Below are positions 43,514 through 54,191 of a DNA stretch of 64,000 nucleotides, one piece after another (the stretch's first letter is position 1; the number at the start of each line of letters is the position of its first letter). The notes beneath the pieces were generated by a model, which saw nothing but the letters and a program-made list of their open reading frames with translations, did not search any database and was not told the origin of the DNA. The stretch lies in the NCBI GenBank assembly GCA_946902985.2, contig OX336388.2, forward strand, positions 117,901,894 to 117,965,893, given 5' to 3'. Made by a program: the position numbers and the translations under genes. The DNA is from Meconema thalassinum. Lineage: Eukaryota; Arthropoda; Insecta; Orthoptera; Tettigoniidae.

Positions 43514-44311
43514 AAAAGAAGTAGTTCCGTGACGAACTAAAGAGCCTACTTTTCTTAAAATTTTAGAATTACAAAAACAAAAGTTTGGTGCTTTTCAGTC
43601 GGTCAACACGAATGTACCCAAATAGAGCTGGGTTATGCCCTGATCTCGTTCAAATGATTTGCACTTCCAACATTTTCTTCATCCAGTGTTTCTTCTTTTT
43701 TATCCTTGATTTGATGTTCCTCCTTAATATACATTGTTTTATCTTCAAATATATCACCAGCTCCATCCAGCATGTTATCAGTAGGTACTTGCTCTTGTGT
43801 CTCAATATTAGGGAATTCATCTGGTTCACTCTTAATGAATGTTTGTTGCTCCATAATGAACACGAAACAGGTATTTGGCAGCAGAGCATTTATTAACAGT
43901 TGGCAGCCCTGGTTGCTCTTAAGAACACGCATAGTCATTTCTGTTATGGAACACATACCACATACGAAATTTGGTTGAAATCCAATTGATAGTGTAGACG
44001 TTACATGCATTTAAAAATTGGACCTATCGGCAGGCTTAGAATCATGTTGGCAACACACCCATGTATGACCTTCTGGAAATTAAACTGAAATATTATTATC
44101 TATATGTGTGCCAATTTTGGAAGAGCTCCCGTGCATACCTTCCAAGATATCCAACATGGAGCTCAAATTTCAATAGTGATTTTTAGCAGTTGGTAGCACT
44201 GACATCATTTTCAAATATGGCCGTGAGATATTCAGGTATAGATCTTTACTCCTACGAACTTTTGTTTCAATTGCTCCAGCCGTTTAGGAGTTGATAGGGG
44301 GGGACACACAC

Positions 44312-44352
<41 letters not shown>

Positions 44353-44437
44353 AAGACAGACAGACACACACACATTTGCCCGATCTCATAAGTCTACTTT
44401 TTCCTCATTTTTGCAAAATGTGAAAAGTAGGCTAATA
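43514..44437 (-). mobile_element. Helentron/DINE-like element, copy A
   Basis: In element sense it starts AGCCTACTTTTCACATTTTG (44432 downward), passes a (GTCT)n microsatellite (44303-44370) and AACTCCTAAACGGCTG. It ends with a GAAAAGTAGGCT repeat and the hairpin AGTTCGTCACGGAACT (about 43523-43538). The sub-terminal inverted repeat, GTCT tract and terminal hairpin are the plan of Drosophila DINE-1/INE-1 and lepidopteran MINE elements, which are Helentron-derived. No coding is present. Confidence 0.65.
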
Positions 44438-44529
44438 ATTACAATTGAATACTCTGATAGAGACATCACTATAATCTGTTTTAGAGATAAGCCTTCTATG
44501 TTGACAGAGATTATTGTCATCTTTGGCCC

Positions 44530-45071
44530 TAAATGAGTCTTGCAGACAAATTACCGGATGTCTGAAACCTACACCGCGGGATAAGCTCCACTGCCCCTCC
44601 TGACATCAGGCGCGATTAGCTGCACAGAGAGAAAGGTATAAGGCATCTACCTCCGATAAACATCCCCTACATAATCATCATCCTCCTCCTCCAAGACTGA
44701 AGTCCAGGGAAAGTTTCATGAGGACAACAGTTAACATTGGCTAATGGATAAATTCCCGGTTATCTCTGTGGACGTTGAGATCTGAACACCATTGGATGAC
44801 ATCATCGGAACACCTAGCTGCTGGTTTCACTGAAGAATGGCCAGTGTGGAAAACTCTGAACAGGCTCAGAACAGGGGTTGCAAATTCAAAAGACAACTTG
44901 AGGAAATGGGGTTATTCCACATCATCAACCCTCTGCGAATGCGGGGCTCAACAAACTACGCACCACCTATACCAGTGCAGATTATGTCCTGCAAGATGCA
45001 CCATCGGTGATCTGATGTCCGCAAGATCTGAAGCCATAGAAATTGACAAATACTGGGCTAAAGTTGCTTAG
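44530..45071 (+). pseudogene. LINE C-terminal fragment
   Basis: The plus-strand frame 44775-45071 reads WKTLNRLRTGVANSKDNLRK, CECGAQQTTHHLYQC and PARCTIGDL. This is the Cys/His end of Jockey/LOA-like LINE polyproteins, as in '..LCGTE.QTM.HI...C'. The preceding 250 bp give related but broken sequence. It is 5'-truncated. Confidence 0.75.
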
Positions 45072-46183
45072 ACTGTCATCTTTGTTTTGTTTACCTACTT
45101 CATTTAACATTGCTTAATCTAATATTACTTTCAATTACAAATAGTAATTGTGTTATTCTTATTATGTATATGTACATATCTATGTATTTTAGCCAACTTT
45201 TCACATTTTGCAAAAATGAGATCGATATGGGAAAATGTGTGTCTGTCTGTCTGTCCTTCTGTCTGTCTGGCTGTGTGTGTGTGTGTCCCCCCCCCCCTAT
45301 CAACTCCTAAACGGCTGCAGAAATCAAAACCAAATTTAGTATGAGTGAAGATGTATACCGGAATATCTCACGTCCATATTTGAAAATTATGTCATTGCTA
45401 CCAACTGCTGAAAAAACGCACTAGAAATTTGAGCTCCGTGTTGGATATCTTGGGAGGTATGCATGGGAGCTATTCCAAAATTGGCACACATGTACATAAC
45501 ACTATTTCAGTTTAATTTCCAGGAGCCTTCTGATAGGTCCGATTTTAAATGCCTATAACTTCTACACTATCAATTGGATTTCAACCAAATTTTGTATGTA
45601 ATATGTGTACATAAACAGATATGACTGAGCGTATTCTTAAGAGTCACCAGGGCTGCCAACTGTTAATAATTGATCTCTCTCTTCTTTTATCCAAATACCA
45701 ATATATCAGAAACTATGCAACCCGACAGTTTTAAACTATGCACACGTATAGTACCTGATATTTTAGATTAATTCTGGAGTAACTTCTATACTTCAGTTCT
45801 ACCAACATGATTCTAAGCCTGCTGATAGGGCCAATTTTTAAATACATGTAACTTCTATACTATCAGTTGGATTTCAACCAAATTTCGTATGTGCTATGTG
45901 TAACATATCAGATATGACTATAAGTATTCTTAAGAGAAATCAAGGCTGCCAACTGTTAATAAATGCTCTCTATATTTTTTAACCTAATATCAATATATCA
46001 GAAAGTATGCAAGCCAACATCCCTATACTTTGCACACGTATAGCACCTGACATTCTAGATTAATTTGGAATAAGTAATACAGGTTGTTACAAAAAAGGTA
46101 CGGCCAAACTTTCAGGAAACATTCCTCACACACAAAGAAATAAAATATGTTATGTGGACATGTGTCCGGAAACGCTTAATTTC

Positions 46184-46375
46184 CATGTTAGAGCTCATTT
46201 TAGTTTCGTTAGTATGTACTGTACTTCCTCGATTCTCCGCCAGTTGGCCCATTTGAAGGAAGGTAATGTTGACGTAATGTTAGGGCTCATTTTAGTTTCG
46301 TTAGTAGCCTATGTACTGTACTTCCTCGATTCACCGCCAGTTGGCCCATTTGAAGGAAGGTAATGTTGACGTCAG
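46184..46375 (+). repeat. ~90-bp tandem duplication in the mariner 5' region
   Basis: CTCATTTTAGTTTCGTTAGT through GAAGGAAGGTAATGTTGACG occurs twice in direct order, with a few differences. Confidence 0.85.
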
Positions 46376-46485
46376 TGCTTGTGTTGACATGCGACTCATT
46401 GCTCTACAGTACGAGCATCAAGCACAAAAGTACGTAGCATCAACTGGTTAGTGTTCATCACGAACGTGGTTTTGCAGTCAGTGCA

Positions 46486-47557
46486 ATGTATACAAATGCG
46501 GAGTTGGCAGATGCCCATTTGATGTATGGATTAGCACGAGGCAATAGCCGTGGCGCGGTACGTTTGTATCGAGACAGATTTCCAGAACGAAGGTGTCCCG
46601 ACAGGAAGACGTTCGAAGCAATTGATCGGCGTCTTAGGGAGCACGGAACATTCCAGCCTATGACTCGCGACTGGGGAAGACCTAGAACGACGAGGGACAC
46701 CTGCAATGAACAAGGCAATTCTTCGTGCAGTTGACGATAACCCTCATGTCAGCGTCAGAGAAGTTGCTGCTGTACAAGGTAACGTTGACCACGTCACTGT
46801 ATGGAGAGTGCTACGGGAGAACCTGTTGTTCCCGTACCATGTACAGCGTGTGCAGGCACTATCAGCAGCTGATTGGCCTCCACGGGTACACTTCTGCGAA
46901 TGGTTCATCCAACAATGTGTCAATCCTCATTTCAGTGCAAATGTTCTCTTTACGGATGAGGCGTCATTCCAACGTGATCAAATTGTAAATTTTCACAATC
47001 AACATGTGTGGGCTGACGAGAATCCGCACGCAATTGTGCAATCACGTCATCAACACAGATTTTCTGTGAACGTTTGGGCAGGAATTGTTGGTGATGTCTT
47101 GATTGGGCCCCATGTTCTTCCACCTACGCTCAATGGAGCACGTTATCATGATTTCATACGGGATTCTCTACCTGTGCTGCTAGAACATGTGCCTTTACAA
47201 GTACGACACAACATGTGGTTCATGCACGATGGAGCTCCTGCACATTCCAGTCGAAGTGTTCGTACGCTTCTCAACAACAGATTCGGTGACCGATGGATTG
47301 GTAGAGGCGGAACAATTCCATGGCCTCCACGCTCTCCTGACCCCAACCCTCTTGGCTTTCATTTATGGGGGCATTTGAAAGCTCTTGTCTGCGCAACCCC
47401 GGTACCAAATGTAGAGACTCTTCGTGCTCGTATTGTGGACGGCTGTGATACAATACACCATTCTCCAGGGCTGCATCAGCGCATCAGGGATTCTATGCGA
47501 CGGAGGGTGGATGCATGTATCCTCGCTAACGGAGGACATTTTGAACATTTCCTGTAA
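46486..47557 (+). pseudogene. mariner transposase, frameshifted, third catalytic Asp lost
   Basis: The N-terminal frame 46486-46734 carries the HTH region (LADAHLMYGLARGNSRGAVR...GTFQP...GRPRTTR). The rest, 46706-47557, is in another frame, and one extra G in a GGG run near 46693 explains the shift. The catalytic region shows LFTDEASF (first Asp) and FMHDGAPAHS (second Asp). In SPDPNPLGFHLWG the expected third Asp is Gly. The spacing from the second Asp to this residue is 41, the DD41D ('rosa'-like) arrangement. This transposase acts on TA-flanked inverted repeats by DDE chemistry, and both faults should abolish activity. The C-terminus is complete (HFEHFL). Confidence 0.9.
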
Positions 47558-48289
47558 CAAAGTGTTTGAAGTCACGCTGGTACGTTCTGTTGCTGTGTGT
47601 TTCCATTCCATGATTAATGTGATTTGAAGAGAAGTAATAAAATGAGCTCTAACATGGAAATTAAGCGTTTCCGGACACATGTCCACATATCATATTTTCT
47701 TTCTTTGTGTGTGAGGAATGTTTCCTGAAAGTTTGGCCGTACCTTTTTGTAACACCCTGTATAAGTCAGTGCTGCCAACATGATTCTATGCCTGCTGATA
47801 GCTCCAATTTTAAAATACATGTAACTTCTATACTAACAAATGGATTTCATCCAAATTTGGCACAACAAGATACAATATTTCAGATTAGGCTATTTCTGAC
47901 CAGCACACGCATGACATTGTTGCCAACATGCTTTTACGCGTACTGATAGAGCCAATGTCTAACTGCATGTAACGTCCATTGGACTTCAACCAATTTTTTT
48001 AAATTCTGTACCTTAAGAGATGGAACTAAGAATATATTCAGTCACCAGGGCTGCCAACTGTAATGCTCGATTAGGCTACATTATACCAGGTATATTTCGA
48101 ACTAATTAGACATTTCGATATTACCAACTTAATTTCGTCATTATTCTAGATAGGTTCATATACTGTAGATTAATCATTGGCATGAAAGTTAATTTTAAGA
48201 AAAGTAGGCTATTTAGTTCGTCACGGAACTTCTTGTTTGTATGTTAAATAGACTGATGCCTTTGACTCGAGTATATAAATAAATCACTA

Positions 48290-48852
48290 TAATCATCATC
48301 ATCATCATTTATTGTATTAACAGGTCATTAAGACCCAGGACAGACAATACGAGCATAAAACAAACACTCATATACAAAATAACACAGGCATCACAACAGG
48401 ACGGACTGAGACTTTTCACAAGTAACGGTCACAGATGATCTTCCACCTTTCTCTGTCCCTTGCATCCTCCACAGTTGCTGTTGATTCCACCTTTACCAGT
48501 GACATTATCGCTCGATCCTTCCATCTTGTTCTAGGGTGGGGCGTCTGCCACTTTGTGTCGAGCTGAAAACACGACTGGATATGGAATCTTGAGCTCGAAT
48601 GACATGTCCCAACCATTGCACCCTCCTCCTCTCCAGAATCCGGTGGATGCTCGTCTTCCCAAAGCGTTGATAAAAGTATTGGTGAGATCCTCTTTCCCAC
48701 CTTTCTGTTTCTGCATTATATAGTGAACCATGTATTTTACGCAAGACCTTCCTTTCAAAAACGCAGATATGTTCTTCAAGCGTTTGAGGCGTGGCCCAGG
48801 TCTTACAGCCATATAGAATCACGGGTCTCACCAAGGCCATGTAGACATCACT
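48290..48852 (-). mobile_element. 5'-truncated LINE 1 with (GAT)n tail
   Basis: The minus-strand coding (48505-48840) reads MALVRPVILYGCKTWATP, ERKVLRKIHG and ILERRRVQWLGHVIRAQ, a LINE C-terminus. The 3' tail is (GAT)n, seen as ATCATC at 48291-48308. The target duplication ATCACTATA occurs at about 48282-48290 and again at about 51247-51255, on the far side of LINE 2. LINE 2 later inserted near its 5' end. Confidence 0.8.
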
Positions 48853-51238
48853 TCTTCTTCTTCTTCTTCTTCTGCTGCTGCTGCTGCTGCTGCTTTTACG
48901 GCCTCATTGGACCACTTCAGTCAATCATTTCTTGGTCCTCTTCTTCAGTAAGTTTTCTTTCCGAGTCGCCCAGTAGCTTTTCATTCGCTCTGATCTTCTC
49001 AGGCGTTCCTCATCTGTAAATACCCTTTTTACTGTATTACGTTTGTCTATTTAAGTCTGAAATCTTATTTTTATATCTCTCAGTTTTTTTAATTTCTTTG
49101 TTTTGTTTTGCAAGTCATCCAAGTTTATTTCCAATTCTTTCATATCTTCTCTAATTTCCTTAATCCATCCTACTTGTTGTTTCATATTCCAAAGTTTCAC
49201 TACAATTTTTCTAGATAACCTGGTTTCTGGTGTCCTCATGATGTGACCAAAGAAAGAAAGCCGCTTCTTCCGAATAGTATCAGTGATGGGCTCCAGTTCT
49301 CTGTATACCACTTCATTTGGTACTATCCACCACTGTCCATCTCTCTGATATTTTTAGCCTACTTTTCACATTTTGCAAAAATGAGGAAAAAGTAGTCTTA
49401 TGAGATCGGGCAAATGTGTGTCTGTCTGTCTGTCTGTCTGTCTGTCCTTCTGTCTGTCTGTCTGGCTGTGTGTGTGTCCCCCCTATCAACTCCTAAACGG
49501 CTGCAGCAATCAAAACCAAATTTAGTATGAGTAAAGATGTGCACCGGAATATCTCACGTCCATATTTGAAAATGATGTCAGTGCTACCAACTGCTGAAAA
49601 AACGCACTAGAAATTTGAGCTCCATGTTGGATATCTTGCAAGGTATACATGGGAGCTATTCCAAAATTGGCACACACCTATTTCAGTTAAATTTCCAGGA
49701 GGCCAACCATGACAGTGTTACCAAAATAATTTTAAGCCTCCTGATAGGTCAAATGTTTAAATGCATATAACTTCTACACTATCAATTGGATTTCAACCAA
49801 ATTTTGTATGTAATATCTGTACATAAAAGGATATGATTAGGCGTATTCTTACAAGCCACCAGGGCTGCCAACTGTTAATAATTGCTCTCTCTATTTTTTT
49901 TAATCAAAATACCAATATATCAGAAAGTATGCAGGCCAACAGCTTTAAACTATGCACACGTATATTCTGACATTTTAGATTAATTTGGAGTAACTTATAT
50001 ACGTCAGTCCTACCAACATGATTATAAGCCTGCTGATAGTACCAATTCTTAAATACATGTAACTTCTGTACTATCAGTTGGATTTCAACCAAATTCCGTA
50101 TGTGCTATGTGTACCACAACAGATATGACTATAAGTATGGTTAAGAGCAATCAGGGCTGCCAACTGTTAATAAATGCTGTCTATATTTTTTTTTACCCTA
50201 ATATCAATATATCAGAAAGTATGCAAGCCAACAGCTCTATACTTTGCCCACGTATAGCACCTGACATTCTAGATTAATTTGGAGTAATTAATACAAGGCA
50301 GTGCTGCCAACATGATTCTATGCCTGCTGATATATCCAATTTTAAAATACATGTAACTTCTATACTAACAAATGGATTTCATCCAAAATTGGCACAACAA
50401 GATATCATAATATTTTAGATTATTTCTGACCAGCACACGTATGGTATTGTTGGCAACATGCTTTTACGCGTGCTGATAGATCAAGTGTCTAACTGCATGT
50501 AACGTCCATTGGACTTCAACCAAATTTTGTATTCTGTACCTAAAGAGATGGAACAAAGAATATATTCAGTCACCAGGGCTGCCAACTGTAGTGCTCTATT
50601 AGGCTACATCATACCAGGTATATTTTGAACTAATTAGATATTTCGATATTACCAACTTAATTTCGCCATTATTCTAGATAGGTTCATATACTGTAGAATA
50701 ATCATTGGCATGAAAAGTAGGCTGTATAGTTCTTCACGGAACTTCTTGTTTATTTATGCATGTTCTAGCTATTCTTATTTCTACTTTTAAAATTTTGTCG
50801 ATTCTGTTTTTCTGAGTAACTTTAAAAAGTGTTTCACGTCCATAGGTCACCTCTGGTTGAACCACCGTCTTGTAATGTTTTAATTTTGTTGCGATTGATA
50901 GACATTTTCTTTTATATGTAGACCATGTTAATTTTTGGGCTTTTATCATTTTATTAGTTCTTTCTTGCCATGCAGGTTTCTCATCCAAGTTGTAAGTTTT
51001 AATTTCTCCTAAGTATTTAAATTGTTTCACTATTTTAACTTTCTTGTTATTTACTGTTATGTGATTGATTACAAGTGGATTTGCTACCATTATCTCTGTC
51101 TTTTCAAATGATATCTGAAGTCCAATTTTTTGTGCTATATTTTGTAGGCTTATTATTTGATTTCTGGCTTCTTGAATATTATTAGCCAGTAACGCTAAGT
51201 CATCTGCGAATCCCAAGCAATTTAAGTCTATTTGATCT
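48853..51238 (-). mobile_element. LINE 2 with FADD reverse-transcriptase motif, split by a Helentron-like element
   Basis: Flanked by a direct repeat TGTAGACATCACT (about 48840-48852 and 51239-51251). The 3' tail on the minus strand is (CAG)n then (AAG)n (48853-48896 on the plus strand as CTT/CTG). Coding on the minus strand starts in the RT domain at GFADDLALLA (51216 downward, the catalytic FADD box). It continues QISFEKTEIM, VKQFKYLGEI, VVQPEVTYG to about 50752, and resumes beyond the insertion at EVVYRELEPITDTIRKKRLS, FFGHIMRTPETR (49051-49311). It is 5'-truncated within RT. Confidence 0.82.
49353..50751 (+). mobile_element. Helentron/DINE-like element, copy C (most complete)
   Basis: The 5' end is TTTAGCCTACTTTTCACATT. 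(GTCT)n follows at 49417-49470, then AACTCCTAAACGGCTGCAG. Four or so degenerate tandem units with GGCTGCCAACTGT (near 49865, 50155, 50577) follow. The element ends GAAAAGTAGGCTGTATAG, the hairpin AGTTCTTCACGGAACT and TCTTGTTT. It separates two parts of LINE 2. Insertion beside T residues fits Helentrons. About 1.4 kb, no frame. Confidence 0.72.
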
Positions 51239-51364
51239 TTGTAGACATCACTATAATACCAAAATATATATAATTTTCTAAGTACATGTTCTAATTGGGC
51301 CCACGCTCGAAATATTCCTCTACAGTTTACCGTCGACCCGAGGATAGGTTATGTTGTGTTAATA

Positions 51365-51545
51365 TTTGTAACTTTTCAGTCCATCATCATGATTGTGCCC
51401 AATGAATGGGCGGGGTACAGGATACAAATATATAAATACACTCCTGGAAAAGCATGTATTAGTTACTATTCACAATTAAATTGGGCAATTGCCCCCACCC
51501 ATTCATTGGGAACAATCGTGTCGACCGACTGAAAAGCTACAAAAA
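51365..51545. repeat. fold-back/MITE with ~50-bp arms
   Basis: TTGTAACTTTTCAGTC...CCCAATGAATGGG (about 51367-51412) is inverted at about 51495-51543 (CCCATTCATTGGG...GACTGAAAAGCTACAA). The spacer contains an ACTCCTGGAAAAGCATG segment. No target duplication was determined. Confidence 0.65.
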
Positions 51546-51589
51546 GTCAATTTGTATAGATAACACTGAACAATAATGGCTTCAAATCT

Positions 51590-52805
51590 TTACATAGAGT
51601 TATGTTAGGTTAGGTTACATGAGGTTGGCGTAGATTAGGTTAGGTTAGGTGAGGTTAGGTTTGGTTAGGTAGGGTGAGGTGCGGTAAGGTGAGATTGGGT
51701 TAAGTTACATTAGGTAAGGTTTGGATAGGTGAGGTTATGTTAGGTGAGGTGAGGTAAGATGAAGTTGTCGCAGCTTATGTTAGGTTATTTAAGGTTAGGT
51801 TGAGTTAGGCGAGGTGAGGTTAGGTTTGGTTAGGTAAGGTGACACTGAGTTAGATTTGGTTAAGTTAGATTAGATAAGGTTAGGTTAGGTGAGGTTAGGT
51901 AAGATGAAGTTGTCTTGGCTTATGATAGGTTATTTAAGGTTAGGTTGGGTTAGGTGAGGTGAGATTAGATCAGCTTACGTTGGGTTAGGCGAGGTGAGGT
52001 GGCGTTAGCTTGTGTTAGGCCAGGTTGTATTAAATTTGGTGACTTTAGGATAGATTTGGCTAGGTGAGGTGGGAGTAGATTAACTTACGTTGGGTTAGGC
52101 GAGATAAGATTATAGTATCTTACGTTGGGTTAGGATAGGTGAGGTGGGGTAATGTTAGGTTAGGCGAGGTGAGGCAAGATGAGGTTGGCGTAGCTTAGGT
52201 TATGTAAAGTTAGGTTGGGTTAGGTGAGGTGAGATTAGATTACCTTACGTTGGGTTAGGCGAGGTGAGGCGGGGTAAGTTTGTGTTAGGTCAGGTTATAT
52301 GAAATTATGTGAGGTTAGGTTTGGTTAGTTATGGTGAGGTGAGGTTGGGTTAGGTTTATATTAGATTAGGTGAGGTAAGGTTAGGTTAGGTGAGGTAAGG
52401 TAAGGTTAGGTTAGGCGAGGTGAGGCAAGATGAGGTTGGTGTAGCTTAGGTTATGTGAAGTTAGGTTGGGTTAGGTTAGGTGAGATTGGATTACCTTAAG
52501 TTGGGTTAAGCGAGGTGAGGTGGGGTTAGCTTGTGTTAGATCAGGTTATGTGAGATTAGGTGAGGTGGGTTGGGTTAGGTTAGTTTAGGCTAGATTAGGT
52601 GAGGTAAGGTTGGCTTAGGGGAGGTAACGTGATGTTGGGTTACCTTGTGTTAGATCAGGTTATGTGAGATTAGGTGAGATGAGGTTGGGTTACGTTAGTT
52701 TAGGCTAGATTAGGTGAAGCGAGGTGAGGTTGGGTTGGGTTAGGTTAGGTTAGGTGAGATAAAGTTAGGTATTGAGGTAAGATGAGGTTGGGTTAGGTTA
52801 TTTAA
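51590..52805. repeat. degenerate TTAGG (insect-telomere-type) array
   Basis: About 1.2 kb of TTAGG-based pentamers and variants (GTGAGG, TTGGG, TAAGG; runs such as GGTTAGGTTAGGTTAGGTGA). TTAGG is the canonical insect telomere repeat. The degeneracy and intronic position within PPO, upstream of exon 53143-53331, make this an interstitial array rather than a telomere. Confidence 0.85.
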
Positions 52806-53142
52806 CCTAATTTTCTTGTTATTATAGATGCTTAACTAAGACGTTGTATTAGTAATCAGTAATCACTAAATATAGTTCTTATAAGTTCAATAATTGCCTT
52901 TGATATTGAAATGTATTTGTGATACTTGTTAATATTAAGAAGGATATTCAAAGTAACACGAGCGGCCAAACATTAACGAATTAAGAAACCTACCCTACTG
53001 ACCAGGGATCCAACTAGATCCTGGCCCTTCGGGGATCGACGGTAAATCCGAAGAGGAAAGTTCAGACTGTGTGCTTATCTGAAACATGTCCCCCGAGAAC
53101 AGTGGGATCATTGTGAAAGTGCCATATTAGAAAATCTCTCAC
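52806..53142. other. unassigned intronic stretch
   Basis: AT-rich sequence between the TTAGG array and a PPO exon. Only intron sequence was recognised. Confidence 0.4.
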
Positions 53143-53331
53143 CTGGATGCGATATGTGAAGGGGGCATGTTGGAGATGTGTCAGACGAGAAAATACTTTT
53201 CCTCGAGGAGCGACGTCCAGACCTCGTGACAGTTCCACATCACTTTTTTGCCAAAAGGTGGTGAACTCGTTCTTGGGATTACCTTGAGTTATCACCTCCA
53301 CTGACGTTACTGCGACTTTGTCATAACTCAG
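53143..53331 (-). CDS. PPO: prophenoloxidase exon (post-copper beta domain)
   Basis: The minus-strand exon lies between the TGTTACAG acceptor and a GTGAGAG donor, phase 0 on both sides, 63 codons. It reads LSYDKVAVTSVEVITQG, NEFTTFWQKSDVELSRGLD and RGKVFSRLTHLQHAPFTYRI. This is the diagnostic PPO segment ('TFWQ.SDV.LSRGLDF.PRG.VFARFTHLQH..F.Y'). The frame continuing to 53062 past the donor is intron. Its downstream partner exon is 35727-35862, so the intron is now about 17 kb, of which 7.5 kb is one LTR element. Confidence 0.95.
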
Positions 53332-53432
53332 CTGTAACAAGATGTTCAGTAAAGAATCTATTGCCTACTTTCTCCTAAATGTATGAGTATATTACTCTTT
53401 GTCTTTATAAAATAGTATAATAGAATCATTTC

Positions 53433-53783
53433 TTGGTTGAAGACCTTAGAAACTATTTACCTCTACGAAACACCAGAACCTCGAAAAAACTACTACCATC
53501 ATTGAAGATAGAAAGAGAAGACATATCTCAGGAATTTTATGGATCTGGAGACATAATCGACCGGACGTGGGCAACATCCAACTTTGAGTTGAGGCATGTG
53601 TTTACACGTCTGGCTGTCCAAGGCTTTCACCACCTTATTAACAAATATTTCCATGACCATACAGTGACGTGTGTACACCAACTATATGGACAAGCGTGTG
53701 AACGCTACCACATAGAGTTCTGTAGTAAAAGAAAACAATCAAGCAAAGACAATGCAATTCAAATCCCCAGAGTGCAATTTTAG
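53433..53783 (+). CDS. unrecognised 116-aa frame in a PPO intron
   Basis: A plus-strand frame with the stretch WATSNFELRHVFTRLAVQGF and HHLINKYFHDHTVTCVHQLY, Cys- and His-containing and fairly protein-like in composition. A polyadenylation word AATAAA (about 53825) follows 40 bp after the stop. I do not recognise the family. It could be the end of a transposable-element protein or a chance frame. No upstream exon, promoter or terminal repeat was found. Confidence 0.3.
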   Translation: MVEDLRNYLPLRNTRTSKKLLPSLKIEREDISQEFYGSGDIIDRTWATSNFELRHVFTRLAVQGFHHLINKYFHDHTVTCVHQLYGQACERYHIEFCSKRKQSSKDNAIQIPRVQF

Positions 53784-53829
53784 TGTACATGTTCATTCTT
53801 TATTGTCGATTGATATTTGTCTGCAATAA

Positions 53830-54190
53830 AAGTATTAATTAATATCCTGAGCTAGCACCAATTGCTAGAGTTCAGGTACTATGGGAGATCGTTTTGTTCT
53901 TTAGTTCAAATAACATTTTCAAATATAACACAATAGGCTGTTGCAAACGCTTTAAAATAAAAAAATAAAAATTTATCATATTATCAACTTGTCATTCTTC
54001 AAATTCGATGCGTATGGAATGCCAATGGTATGCTAACGAATGGAGTCCCACGTAGATCAGTCGTGACATCTGGTGGAGAAGTAAATCAGATAATCCTAAT
54101 AGGGCGAATGCCATGCTGACTCGTTCCGAAATGTGGGTCATGACTTAAAGGTAGTGTAGTAAACCGTAGCTCAAACTACTACAGTACTCA
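53830..54190. other. unassigned intronic stretch
   Basis: PPO intron sequence with no recognised coding or repeat features. Confidence 0.4.
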
Positions 54191-54191
54191 C

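Larger units (their letters stand above)
46080..47759 (+). mobile_element. Tc1/mariner element with DD41D-type spacing (1680 bp)
   Basis: Inverted ends of about 125 bp start CAGGTTGTTACAAAAAAGG at the left and CAGGGTGTTACAAAAAGG at the right (inverted). They are flanked by TA (46078-46079, 47760-47761). The element carries a nearly full transposase with one frameshift. A direct duplication of about 90 bp (46184-46375) precedes the gene. It lies inside Helentron-like copy B. Confidence 0.92.
45188..48239 (+). mobile_element. Helentron/DINE-like element, copy B, split by a mariner
   Basis: It starts AGCCAACTTTTCACATTTTG (45191), has a (GTCT)n tract at about 45240-45290 and then CTCCTAAACGGCTGCAG. 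Several tandem degenerate units follow, each containing GGCTGCCAACTGTTAAT. It ends AAAAGTAGGCT plus the hairpin AGTTCGTCACGGAACT and TCTTGTTT (about 48209-48239). The element is interrupted at 46080-47759 by a TA-flanked mariner. Confidence 0.68.

Noticed and set aside
45100..45344. frames with Cys/Val-rich repeats at 45100-45344 and 44291-44536
   Set aside because: They are translations of the (GTCT)n and (GACA)n microsatellites of the Helentron-like elements.
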